From the NCBI GenBank assembly GCA_003242685.1, contig QGVD01000046.1, positions 1-30,419 of the forward strand: 30,419 nucleotides of DNA, given 5' to 3'. A model generated the notes under the pieces. That model was not told where the DNA came from and ran no database searches. It saw nothing but the letters and a program-made list of their open reading frames with translations. A program made the translations under genes and the position numbers. Below are positions 8,797-16,575 of the stretch, piece after piece; the stretch's first letter is position 1, and every line of letters starts with the position of its first letter. The DNA comes from Pseudomonadota bacterium (lineage in GTDB: Bacteria > Pseudomonadota > Gammaproteobacteria > Steroidobacterales > Steroidobacteraceae).

Positions 8797-9834
8797 ATGC
8801 GAGTGGTCACGGACGACAGCTTTCTTCCACCGCGCTGGTTCCGCAACCGGCACGTCCAGTCGATCCTGCCGAGCCTGCCGACTCGGCGCTCCGCCGTGGT
8901 CTCGCGCGCACGTCCGCTTCTCGATGCGAGCAGGGAGCTGATTCTCGACTGCGGCGACGGCGTGCGGCTGCAGTGTTTCCATTCGAGTCCCGCGCACACC
9001 GAAGGAACGCCGGGCGAACGCGCCGCCGTGCTCCTGCACGGCTGGGAGGGCAGCGCGGAATCGCTCTACGTGCTCTCGCTCGCGCAGCAGCTCTTCGAGC
9101 GCGGCTTCGAGGTGGTGCGGCTCAATCTGCGCGACCACGGTGACACGCATCATCTCAATCGCGAGCTCTTTCACTCGTGTCGGCTGCCCGAGGTCGTCTG
9201 CGCAGTGCGGGCGATTCAGACGCTGCTTCCCCGCAAGCCGCTCTACCTGATCGGCTTCTCGCTCGGCGGGAACTTCATGCTGCGCGTCGCGGCGCGTGCG
9301 GGCGAAGCGGGTCTCGACATCGCGCGCGTCGTCGCCGTGTCACCCGTGCTCGATCCCGCGCACACGCTCGTCGCCCTCGAGACGGGCTTTCCGGTCTACC
9401 ACGGCTACTTCGTGCGCAAGTGGCTGCGCTCGCTCTGGAAGAAGCAGGCCGCGTGGCCGGACGTCTACGATTTCACCGATCTGCGGCGCAATGCGAACCT
9501 GCGCTACATGACCGCCGAGCTGGTGCGCCGCTACACCGAGTTCTCCTGTCTGGAGGAGTATCTCGACGGCTACTCGATCGTCGGCTCCAGGCTCGCGCGA
9601 CTCGAGGTGCCGGCGAGCATCATCACGGCGCTCGACGATCCGATCATTCCCGCGCGCGATCTCGAGCGCCTCGCGCGCAATCCCGCGATCAACGTGACCG
9701 TCACGCGCTACGGCGGGCACTGCGGATTCTTCGAGAATCTCGCGCGCCCGGGCTGGGCCGAGCGGCGCGTGCTCGAGGAGCTGTGCGGTCCCGAGGCGCA
9801 GCTCGACGACACGCGCATCGTCGAGGCGAGGTGA
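8797..9834 (+). CDS. yheT: YheT-family alpha/beta hydrolase
   Basis: 345 residues, near the 340 of E. coli YheT. The beginning FLPPRWFRNRHVQSILPS is typical of this family (COG0429). The nucleophile elbow GFSLGGN puts the catalytic serine at 155; the likely acid is Asp280/281 in ALDDPIIP, and the base is His308 in YGGHCGF. Oxyanion residues lie in LLHGWEGS (79-86). The family comprises esterase-like cytosolic hydrolases whose physiological substrate is not settled. It starts 18 bp after the receiver protein, preceded by GAAGAGAG, and ends 3 bp before the next start, so 7480-12114 may be co-transcribed. Confidence 0.92.
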   Translation: MRVVTDDSFLPPRWFRNRHVQSILPSLPTRRSAVVSRARPLLDASRELILDCGDGVRLQCFHSSPAHTEGTPGERAAVLLHGWEGSAESLYVLSLAQQLFERGFEVVRLNLRDHGDTHHLNRELFHSCRLPEVVCAVRAIQTLLPRKPLYLIGFSLGGNFMLRVAARAGEAGLDIARVVAVSPVLDPAHTLVALETGFPVYHGYFVRKWLRSLWKKQAAWPDVYDFTDLRRNANLRYMTAELVRRYTEFSCLEEYLDGYSIVGSRLARLEVPASIITALDDPIIPARDLERLARNPAINVTVTRYGGHCGFFENLARPGWAERRVLEELCGPEAQLDDTRIVEAR

Positions 9835-9837
9835 GCC

Positions 9838-12114
9838 ATGAACACCGCGCGGTCCGGAGCGAACCGAAGGATACGCGCGACGCTCGGTTGGACGACTTCT
9901 CTCCTGCTCGCCGCCTGCAGTGGCGGAGGCGGCGGAGGTGGTGGAGACGTTGCTCCACCGCCCGTGACGCCGCCGCCGGTGACTCCGCCTCCGTCACCTC
10001 CGGTGGGCGGCCTGGATCAGCGGCCGAGCAACACCACCTGTCTCGCGCCCGATCGGGCGGTCCCCGGCACGGAGCTGCGCGTCGTGCGCGTGTTTCCGCA
10101 GCTCACGTTCAGCTCGCCCGTGGGGCTCCTGCAGGCGCCGCAGGATGCGAGCCGCTGGTTCGTGATCGAGCAGGCCGGCGTCGTCCGCACGTTCCCCAAT
10201 GATCCAGGCGCGAGCGCGAGCAGCGTCTTCATCGACATACGCGACCGTGTCCGCTCCGGCGGCGAGATGGGACTGCTCGGCATGGCCTTCCATCCGCAGT
10301 TCGCGCAGAACGGCCGTGTGTTCCTCTCGTACACGACGGGGACCAACCCGCTCGTCTCGCGCATCTCCGAGTTCCTCTCGCGCGACGGCGGGCTGACGCT
10401 CGACCCGGCGAGTGAGCGCGTGCTTCTCACCGTCGTGCAGCCGGAAACGAATCACAACGGCGGCGGCATCGTTTTCGGACCGCAGGACGGCTACCTGTAT
10501 ATCGGTCTGGGCGACGGCGGCAGTGGTGGCGACCCGCACGGTCCGATGGGCAACGGGCAGAACCTGCAGACGCTGCTCGGCAAGATGCTGCGCATCGATG
10601 TCGATCGCGCGGAGCGCGGCATGCCGTACGGGATCCCGGCGGACAATCCCTTCGCCGCCAATGCTCCCTGCGGCGACGGCGGCACGGGTTCGCAGAACTG
10701 CCCCGAGATCCATGCCTGGGGTTTCCGCAATCCCTGGCGCTGGAGCTTCGATCGCGCGACCGGCGAGCTCTGGGTCGGTGACGTCGGGCAGAACGCGTGG
10801 GAGGAGATCGACCGCGTCGTCAGGGGCGGCAATTACGGCTGGCGCTGCCGTGAAGGCGCGCATCCGTTCAACGCGAGCTGCGGCGGCGCGCAGAACCTGA
10901 TCGATCCCGTGGCCGAGTATGGGCGCGCGGCCGGTTTCTCGGTCACCGGCGGCTACGTCTATCGCGGCACCGCGATTCCGTCTCTGCAGGGACGCTACGT
11001 GTTCGGTGATCTGGGCGGGGCCATCTGGAACATCGCGCGCGACACTCAGCCGACGCTCGAAGTCACGGCAGAAGAGGCGCTCGAAAGCGGACTGCAGATC
11101 ACTTCCTTCGGCGAAGGCCTCGACGGCGAGCTGTACGTCGTGCATTACGGCGGCACGCTGCATCGGCTCGAGCCGGCGACCGGCGGCGGAGCCGATCCGG
11201 TGCCGCTGCAGCTTTCGGCGACCGGATGCGTCGACACTTCCGATCCGACGCGGCCTGCGTCAGGGCTCATTCCGTACGCGCCGAACGCGCCGTTCTGGTC
11301 CGATGGCGCGGACAAGGAGCGCTGGATGGCGCTGCCCGACGGACAACGCATCGCGGTCGGCAATGACGGCGACTGGGACCTCCCGGCGGGCAGCGTGCTG
11401 GTCAAGCATTTCCGTCTGGGAACGCGCCTCGTCGAAACGCGGCTCCTGATGCGTCACCCGGACGGCGAGTGGGCGGGTTATACGTATCAGTGGAATGCGC
11501 AGCAGACCGAAGCGACGCGCGTGATCGGAGGCAAGACCGCCCAGATCGACGGATACACGTGGATCTTCCCGAGCGAGACACAGTGCCTCGCGTGTCACAC
11601 GGAAGCGGCGGGCCGTACGCTGGGCCTCGAAACCGCGCAGCTCAACGGTGAGCTCACTTATCCGCAGACGGGGCGCACGGCGAATCAGCTTCAGACGCTG
11701 AATGGGATCCAGCTCTTGACGCCGCAGCTCACGGGGACGCCGGATGCTCTGCCCGCGCTCGCTGACCCTTACGGAACGGCGGGCACGCTCGATGCGCGGG
11801 CGCGAGCGTATCTGCACACCAACTGCGCGCAGTGTCACCGCCCCGGCGGCGGCACGGGCACCGACCTCGATCTGCGGCACGACACGCCGCTCGCCGCGAC
11901 GGGCGCGTGCAACGTGGTGCCGCAGCGGGGTGATCTCGGTATCGCGAACGCGCTGGTCATCGCGCCCGGTGATTCCGCGCGCTCGGTGCTCGTCGCACGC
12001 ATGGACAGGCGCGACGCAGCGGCGATGCCTCCGCTCGCGAGTCTCGAGGTGGACGCGCAGGGCGTTGCGCTGGTTGCGGAATGGATCGATTCGCTCTCAG
12101 GCTGCGGTCCCTGA
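9838..12114 (+). CDS. Glucose/sorbosone dehydrogenase-like lipoprotein fused to a c-type cytochrome region
   Basis: 758 residues. The signal sequence ends in LLAAC (Cys27), followed by a polyglycine and Pro/Thr spacer, so it is probably a lipoprotein. Residues about 80-445 form the six-bladed propeller of the PQQ-dependent sugar dehydrogenase (GSDH) family, with the TNHNGGG motif (His206), YIGLGDGGSGGDP and the HAWGFRNPWRWSFD blade motif. Residues about 455-758 form a second domain containing two haem c attachment sites, CLACH (583-587) and CAQCH (663-667), and resembling the C-terminal region seen in secreted HNE_0200-type proteins. Function would be periplasmic oxidation of a sugar or other alcohol with electron transfer through its own haems; the substrate is unknown. 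The gene starts 3 bp after yheT with purine-rich sequence ahead, and its end overlaps the bactofilin gene by 18 bp on the other strand. Confidence 0.9.
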   Translation: MNTARSGANRRIRATLGWTTSLLLAACSGGGGGGGGDVAPPPVTPPPVTPPPSPPVGGLDQRPSNTTCLAPDRAVPGTELRVVRVFPQLTFSSPVGLLQAPQDASRWFVIEQAGVVRTFPNDPGASASSVFIDIRDRVRSGGEMGLLGMAFHPQFAQNGRVFLSYTTGTNPLVSRISEFLSRDGGLTLDPASERVLLTVVQPETNHNGGGIVFGPQDGYLYIGLGDGGSGGDPHGPMGNGQNLQTLLGKMLRIDVDRAERGMPYGIPADNPFAANAPCGDGGTGSQNCPEIHAWGFRNPWRWSFDRATGELWVGDVGQNAWEEIDRVVRGGNYGWRCREGAHPFNASCGGAQNLIDPVAEYGRAAGFSVTGGYVYRGTAIPSLQGRYVFGDLGGAIWNIARDTQPTLEVTAEEALESGLQITSFGEGLDGELYVVHYGGTLHRLEPATGGGADPVPLQLSATGCVDTSDPTRPASGLIPYAPNAPFWSDGADKERWMALPDGQRIAVGNDGDWDLPAGSVLVKHFRLGTRLVETRLLMRHPDGEWAGYTYQWNAQQTEATRVIGGKTAQIDGYTWIFPSETQCLACHTEAAGRTLGLETAQLNGELTYPQTGRTANQLQTLNGIQLLTPQLTGTPDALPALADPYGTAGTLDARARAYLHTNCAQCHRPGGGTGTDLDLRHDTPLAATGACNVVPQRGDLGIANALVIAPGDSARSVLVARMDRRDAAAMPPLASLEVDAQGVALVAEWIDSLSGCGP

Positions 12115-12504
12115 GGAGCGCTTTTCCTCGAACGAAACCACGGGCTGACCGCTCGTCACCGTCACCTCGCCGTCGATGACGGCACCCTTGGCAATCGCGA
12201 TGGATCGCGCGCTGACCGCGCCGCGGATCACGGCCGTCGCGCCGATCTCGAGCTTCTCCTCGATGACGAGCTTCCCTTCGATGCGCCCGGCGATGACGGC
12301 ATCGCGCGCGTGCACTTCTCCTTCCCACACGGCGCCCGCGGCGAGGCTGAGCGTGCCCGCGACGTGACCGTCGCCGCGGATCGTGCCGCATACGATGAGC
12401 GGTCCGCTCGTCTCGACGTCGCCGGTGATGCGGCTGCCCTCGGTGACGAAGCTGGGAGCGGAGCCCATCCGATCGAGCAGTCGGCGCCTGGGTGTCTCGG
12501 CCAT
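12097..12504 (-). CDS. Bactofilin
   Basis: 135 residues. The regular hydrophobic/glycine spacing from about 18 to 122 (for example GSRITGDVETSGPLIVCGTIRGD, broken here by family-typical G turns, then LVIEEKLEIGATAVIRGAV) is the right-handed beta-helix of bactofilins (DUF583). These polymerise without nucleotide into filaments at the inner membrane and organise cell-shape or cell-wall enzymes. The N-terminal tail is short (about 17 residues) and the C-terminal tail Ser/Lys-rich. It stands alone on the minus strand: its 3' end overlaps the dehydrogenase gene, and its start diverges from the SPOR lipoprotein with 87 bp between. Confidence 0.92.
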   Translation of the reverse strand: MAETPRRRLLDRMGSAPSFVTEGSRITGDVETSGPLIVCGTIRGDGHVAGTLSLAAGAVWEGEVHARDAVIAGRIEGKLVIEEKLEIGATAVIRGAVSARSIAIAKGAVIDGEVTVTSGQPVVSFEEKRSSGTAA

Positions 12505-12591
12505 CGTGTTTCCTCGGGATCGTGCGTCGCGCGATTATTGCACCGCGCAGCGCCGCCGGACTGCGCTGCATCTCACTGCGGGGAATCGCCG

Positions 12592-13230
12592 ATGCCGAGG
12601 ACTTTCGCACTGCCGAGCACCGTGACCCTTGCGCTGCTGGTACTCGTCGGCGGCTGCAGCCGCGAGCAGCGAGACTGGCGTTCGGCGCAGGCGGCCGACA
12701 CGATCGAGGCCTACACTCTGTTCGTGCAGCGACATCCCGACAGCGAGCACGCCGCTCAGGCGCGGGCGCGGCTCGCGCAGCTCGGCGAAGAGCGCGACTG
12801 GATACGAGCGAGTGAGCGCAACACCGTCGAGGCCTATCGGAGCTTTCTGCGGCAGCACCCCGACGGCAGATGGGCGCAGGAAGCGCGGATCCGTCTCGAG
12901 AGTCACCAGCTCGCGGAGAACGAGCGATCACTCTCGCCGGCACCGGCGGCTGCATCGCAGCGCGGTGAACCGGCGGCTTCGTACTACGGTATTCAGCTCG
13001 GAGCGTTCAGCAGCGAGCCGAACGCGCGCAGGGAGTGGGAACGTCTGAGCGGTCGTTTCCCGGCGCAGCTCGGAAGCCTCACACCGCGGATCGTCGAAGC
13101 GCGGACGGCATCGGGTCGCGTCTTCAGGCTCCAGGCCGACGTTGCGGACGAGTCCCGGGCACGTGCGCTGTGCAGTGCACTCAAGAGCCAGTCGCAGGGC
13201 TGTGTCGTGGTGCTTCCGGGCGAGCGGTGA
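12592..13230 (+). CDS. SPOR-domain lipoprotein with two TPR-like repeats
   Basis: 212 residues from the ATG at 12592. A lipoprotein signal ends in LVGGC (Cys22). Two similar units (about 28-64 and 69-105: RDW..A...T.EAY..F...HPD...A..AR.RL) look like Sel1/TPR-type helical repeats. A SPOR domain follows (about 131-208, starting YYGIQLGAFSSE and ending CVVVLPG). SPOR domains bind denuded septal peptidoglycan, so this is probably an envelope protein acting at the division site or in wall remodelling. The neighbouring bactofilin gene fits a cell-shape role, but that link is inference. The frame is open upstream to 12310; the chosen start is the one that produces the lipobox. Confidence 0.85.
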   Translation: MPRTFALPSTVTLALLVLVGGCSREQRDWRSAQAADTIEAYTLFVQRHPDSEHAAQARARLAQLGEERDWIRASERNTVEAYRSFLRQHPDGRWAQEARIRLESHQLAENERSLSPAPAAASQRGEPAASYYGIQLGAFSSEPNARREWERLSGRFPAQLGSLTPRIVEARTASGRVFRLQADVADESRARALCSALKSQSQGCVVVLPGER

Positions 13231-13330
13231 CGGAGACGCGCAGGCGTCCGTCCAAAGCTGACAATTCCCGTCACCGTGCACGTTTCTCAGCGGACTCTCT
13301 AAGTTGTTGTTTTTGCACGATCTCTAGCTT

Positions 13331-13346
13331 TGGCACGGCCTTTGCT
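13331..13346 (+). promoter_or_regulatory. Sigma-54 (RpoN) promoter
   Basis: TGGCACG, four bases, then TTGCT: a full match to the -24/-12 consensus, with GG at 13332-13333 and GC at 13344-13345 separated by exactly ten bases. Transcription should start near 13357. No ORF of recognisable coding character follows closely; the next certain start is at 13722. A weak dyad TGAC-N7-GTCA (13259-13273) about 60 bp upstream of the -24 element could bind an enhancer-binding protein. Confidence 0.8.
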
Positions 13347-13356
13347 CCTTACCTGG

Positions 13357-13490
13357 CCGAGGAGCGCGAGGGCCTTTCGCCCGTCCGCTTAAGTGTGAGG
13401 AGTGCTCCTTAAGGCTTGCGAACAACTTCCCCGGTGTTCGCTCTCCTGAGCGCCGCGATGCGACTTCCCCCGCTCGCGGCGCCTTTTTTT
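13357..13490 (+). ncRNA. Candidate sigma-54-dependent small RNA
   Basis: About 134 nt between the predicted start of the sigma-54 promoter and a strong intrinsic terminator. Predicted folds, in order: CTTAAG (13388-13393) with CTTAAG (13408-13413), extended inside by GAG/CTC with AGGAG near the tip; GCGAACA (13418-13424) with TGTTCGC (13435-13441), loop acttccccgg; and the terminator hairpin, whose apical loop is acttcccc (13463-13470) if the inner GCG/CGC pairs form. The same eight bases thus lie immediately after the 5' stem in two separate loops. C-rich loops of this kind can pair with Shine-Dalgarno regions (GGGGAAGU), so a trans-acting regulator is plausible. The alternative is a regulated leader of the M16 operon with an attenuator. 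The exact 5' end is inferred. Confidence 0.6.
13450..13490 (+). terminator. Rho-independent terminator of the candidate small RNA
   Basis: GCGCCGCGA (13450-13458) pairs perfectly with TCGCGGCGC (13474-13482), followed by one C and seven T (13484-13490). This is the only hairpin seen in the window with a proper T tract. Confidence 0.85.
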
Positions 13491-13545
13491 CCGCCCCTTA
13501 CGATGTGCTGCGGCGCGGGCAGCGAGACATGCTGCATCGCAAAAT

Positions 13546-13586
13546 GTCAAGTGCCAAGCTCAAGTCAGAGCTTCATCAAGCTTGAC
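13546..13586. other. Nested hairpin upstream of the M16 peptidase genes
   Basis: GTCAAG (13546-13551) pairs with CTTGAC (13581-13586), and inside it AAGCTC (13556-13561) pairs with GAGCTT (13568-13573) around the loop AAGTCA. It lies between the small-RNA terminator and the first M16 start (13722). It could be a 5' leader structure or a protein-binding dyad. The remaining sequence to 13721 shows no clear promoter or ribosome-binding site. Confidence 0.35.
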
Positions 13587-13721
13587 CGCGCGCGTTCGAG
13601 CGCGGGCGGGTTCCCCCCGCTAAACTTCTCCCCAGGGTGCGGGTCGAATCCGGCCGTCCACCGCCACCCGAGTGCTTCTGGTCTGGTCTTCCGCTCCCGA
13701 GGGTTTCGGACTGTCACACCC

Positions 13722-15092
13722 ATGAGACGTATCGCTTCACTTTTCCTCACGTTCGGCGCGTTGGGCGTCGCAACAGCCTCCCCGGCACCGACGGTGCCCG
13801 GCCGCGAGGCGGTCCGCTCGCTCACGCTGGCGAACGGGATGAAGGTGATCGTCTGGCCCGACCGCGACATCCCCAACATCGCGCTCTACAACTGGGTGCG
13901 CGTCGGCAGCCGCAACGAGGCGCCGGGGATCACGGGCCTCGCGCACTTCTTCGAGCACATGATGTTCAACGGCACGACGCGCCGCGCGCCGGGCGAGTTC
14001 GACCGTCTGATGGAAGCCCAGGGCGGCGCGAACAACGCCTTCACGAGCGACGACGTGACGGTGTACCAGGACTGGTTTCCGCGCTCCGCGCTCGAGCTCG
14101 TCTTCGATCTGGAATCCGACCGCATCGCCAATCTCGCCTTCGTGCCCGAGGTGATCGAGAGCGAGCGCGGTGTGGTGTTCTCCGAGCGGCGGCTGCGCGT
14201 CGACGACAACAACCACGGAATTCTGAGCGAGCAGGTTCAGGCGACGGCTTTCGTCGCGCATCCGTATCAGTTCCCGACCATCGGCTGGCCTTCGGACATC
14301 CAGTCGTGGACGCTCGAGGATCTGCAGCGCTTCTACCGGACGTATTACGCACCGAACAATCAGACGATGGTGCTCGCGGGCGATTTCGAGCCCGAGGAAG
14401 TGTTCGCGCTCGCGCGCAAGTACTTCGAGCCGATTCCGCGTCAGGCGCCGCCCGAGGAGGTGCGCACGCGTGAGCCGGAGCAGCTCGGCGAGCGGCGAGT
14501 CGTCGTGCGCCGCCCGGCGCAGACGCCGCTCCTGCAGTACGCGTACAAGGCGCCCGCCGCGAACGATCCGCGCGCGCCGGCGGCGAGTCTCCTGATGTCG
14601 ATCCTCGTCGAGGGCGACGCCTCGCGCCTGCACCGGCTGCTCGTCGAGGAGCGCAAGCTCGCGATCGAGGTGAGCGGCTACTGGCACGAGGGCTTCGATC
14701 CGGGACTGTTCTGGCTCTATCTCACGCTGCCCGAAGGCAGCGATCCCGAGCACGTGCAGAGCGTGCTCGACGCCGAGCTCGAGCGCATCACGCGCGAAGG
14801 CGTGACCGCCGCCGAGCTGCAGCGCGCGAAGAACCTCACGCTCGCGTCGTTCTGGAAGCAGCTCGCCACCATCGACGGCAAGGCGCGCCTGCTCGGCGAG
14901 TTCGAAGTGTTCCACGGCGACTGGCGCAAGCTCTTCGATGCGCCCGCGCAGTACGAAGCGGTGACGCGCGACGAGATTCTCGCGGTGGCCCGCGACATCC
15001 TCGACCGTCGCCGGCGCACGGTCGGCGTGCTGCTGCCGCAGGAGGAAGTGGAAGTCGAAGCGGAGGAGGTGACTGCATGCGCCTGCTCCTGA
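13722..15092 (+). CDS. M16 zinc peptidase, catalytic member
   Basis: 456 residues from the ATG at 13722, which gives a signal peptide (MRRIASLFLTFGALG... cleaving near ATASPAP). The frame is open further upstream to 13416 but without protein-like sequence. The inverted zinc motif HFFEH (75-79) and the downstream glutamates in VIESERGVVFSERR complete the M16 active site. Two M16-type halves are present. These are periplasmic or secreted insulinase-type proteases that degrade peptides; this class normally works as a pair with a non-catalytic partner. The next gene overlaps by 16 bp and supplies that partner. A good ribosome-binding site is not visible. Confidence 0.92.
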   Translation: MRRIASLFLTFGALGVATASPAPTVPGREAVRSLTLANGMKVIVWPDRDIPNIALYNWVRVGSRNEAPGITGLAHFFEHMMFNGTTRRAPGEFDRLMEAQGGANNAFTSDDVTVYQDWFPRSALELVFDLESDRIANLAFVPEVIESERGVVFSERRLRVDDNNHGILSEQVQATAFVAHPYQFPTIGWPSDIQSWTLEDLQRFYRTYYAPNNQTMVLAGDFEPEEVFALARKYFEPIPRQAPPEEVRTREPEQLGERRVVVRRPAQTPLLQYAYKAPAANDPRAPAASLLMSILVEGDASRLHRLLVEERKLAIEVSGYWHEGFDPGLFWLYLTLPEGSDPEHVQSVLDAELERITREGVTAAELQRAKNLTLASFWKQLATIDGKARLLGEFEVFHGDWRKLFDAPAQYEAVTRDEILAVARDILDRRRRTVGVLLPQEEVEVEAEEVTACACS

Positions 15093-16528
15093 AGCTGGCG
15101 GCCGCTACCTCCCTCGCGGCACCGCTCGCGGCCGGTTACTCGTTCGCGCAGTCGGGGCCCGGGGCGATTCAGATTCCGCGCCACGAGCGCATCGAGCTGC
15201 CGAACGGCATCACGCTCGTGATCATGCCGCGCGGCGAGGTGCCGCTCATCGCCTTCAACGCCGTGCTGCGCGGCGGTGCGCTCGGGGATCCCCCGGGCAA
15301 GCCCGGAGTGGCGTCACTCGTGGCAGGGCTTCTCGAGAAGGGCGCGGGTGAGCGCGATGCGTTCGCGTTCGCCGAGGCCGTCGAGGGCGTCGGCGGCAGC
15401 TTCAATGCATTCGCCGGCGCCGAATCGATCAACGTCGTCGGCCAGTTCCTCGCTCGCGATCAGGATCTGATGCTCGAGCTCCTGGCGGACGCGCTGCTGC
15501 GGCCGCGGTTCGCGCCGGAGGAGTTCGAGAAGCTCCGCGCGCGGCAGATCGAGCTCATCAAGGCGGCGAAGGATTCCGATCCTTCCGAGCTGCTCGGCAC
15601 CTACGGCCGCGCGTTCCTCTTCGGCGATCACCCCTACGGGCGTCCGGTGAGCGGCAGTGAGAGCTCGCTCGCCGCGATCACGCATCAGGACGTTCTCGAT
15701 TACTACCGCGCGCAGTTCTCCGGCGAGCGGCTCACGCTCGTCTTCGCCGGCGCCGTCGATGCACCGAGCCTGCGTCGTGCCGTGACGCGCGCGTTCGCGA
15801 GCTGGCCGAAGGCACGCTCGAAGCCCGATGCGCTGCCGGCACCGGCACCGCTGCGCGGGCGCCGCGTGCTGCTCGTCGATTCGCCGGGCTCCTCGCAGAC
15901 CTACTTCTGGATCGGCAACGTCGGCGTCGCGAAGCACGATCCGGCGCGCGCCGCGCTCGATCTCGTGAACACTCTCTACGGCGGGCGCTTCACGTCGATC
16001 CTCAACACCGAGCTGCGCGTGAAGTCGGGACTCTCGTACGGCGCGCGGTCGGGCTTCACCCGCGGCAGCGTGCCGGGCGAGTTCTCGATCCGCTCCTTCA
16101 CGCAGACCGAGAACACCGGCAAGGCGCTGGAGCTCGCGATCGAGACACTCCGCCGACTGCACACCGAGGGCGTGTCGTCCGAGATGCTGGAATCCGCGCG
16201 CGCGTACGTGCTCGGACAGTATCCGCTCACCCTCGAGACGGCCGCCGACTGGGCCGCAGCGATCGGCGAGCTCGAGCTCTATGGTCTCGGGACCGAGTAC
16301 ATCGAGGGCTACGGACCGGCGCTGCGCAGCGTGACTCTTGCGGATGCGCGCGCCGTGATCGACCGGGCTTTCCCCAGCGTCGAGAACCTGGCGATCGTGC
16401 TGATCGGCGATGCCGAGAGGATCCGCGAGGACGCGCGCCGCTTCGGCACGCTGGTGGAGATGGAGCTCCTGGAGCCAGCCTTCCGTCCTGCATCGCCGCG
16501 ATCGGCTGCCGCGGCGCGCAGCGACTGA
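15077..16528 (+). CDS. M16-family protein lacking the zinc motif (non-catalytic partner)
   Basis: 483 residues with a signal peptide (ends near GYSFAQSG). At the position of HxxEH the sequence reads ASLVAGLLEKGAGERDA, so zinc-binding residues are missing. The substrate-contacting element of M16 partners, SGLSYGARSGF, and YGGRFTSILNTELR are retained. The role is probably to close the proteolytic chamber with the upstream catalytic subunit. The ATG lies inside the end of the upstream gene (16 bp overlap), indicating translational coupling. A long hairpin follows the stop. Confidence 0.92.
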   Translation: MRLLLKLAAATSLAAPLAAGYSFAQSGPGAIQIPRHERIELPNGITLVIMPRGEVPLIAFNAVLRGGALGDPPGKPGVASLVAGLLEKGAGERDAFAFAEAVEGVGGSFNAFAGAESINVVGQFLARDQDLMLELLADALLRPRFAPEEFEKLRARQIELIKAAKDSDPSELLGTYGRAFLFGDHPYGRPVSGSESSLAAITHQDVLDYYRAQFSGERLTLVFAGAVDAPSLRRAVTRAFASWPKARSKPDALPAPAPLRGRRVLLVDSPGSSQTYFWIGNVGVAKHDPARAALDLVNTLYGGRFTSILNTELRVKSGLSYGARSGFTRGSVPGEFSIRSFTQTENTGKALELAIETLRRLHTEGVSSEMLESARAYVLGQYPLTLETAADWAAAIGELELYGLGTEYIEGYGPALRSVTLADARAVIDRAFPSVENLAIVLIGDAERIREDARRFGTLVEMELLEPAFRPASPRSAAAARSD

Positions 16529-16534
16529 TCGAAG

Positions 16535-16564
16535 CGGAGGTGGAGCGCAGGCGCTCCACCTCCG
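16535..16564. terminator. Long perfect hairpin between convergent genes
   Basis: A 14-bp perfect stem (16535-16548 with 16551-16564; core GGAGGTGGAGCG) begins 7 bp after the M16 stop and lies 12 bp before the TPR-gene stop on the other strand. No T tract is present. It probably acts as a bidirectional transcription end. Confidence 0.6.
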
Positions 16565-16575
16565 TCCGACCGGCG

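Noticed and set aside
7453..9174. Long minus-strand frame of 573 codons
   Set aside because: It is antisense to the receiver protein and YheT, has the Arg/His/Ala bias of a shadow frame in GC-rich DNA, and shows no domain.
13398..13402. AGGAG near the tip of the small-RNA hairpin as a CsrA/RsmA-binding site
   Set aside because: Only one such motif lies securely inside the predicted transcript (another, near 13361, depends on the exact start); CsrA-sequestering RNAs usually carry many.
13638..13675. T-arm-like sequence (GGGTCGAATCC followed by CCACCGCCA) suggesting a tRNA 3' end
   Set aside because: The loop lacks the TT before CGA, the T stem does not pair, and no D or anticodon arm lies upstream.
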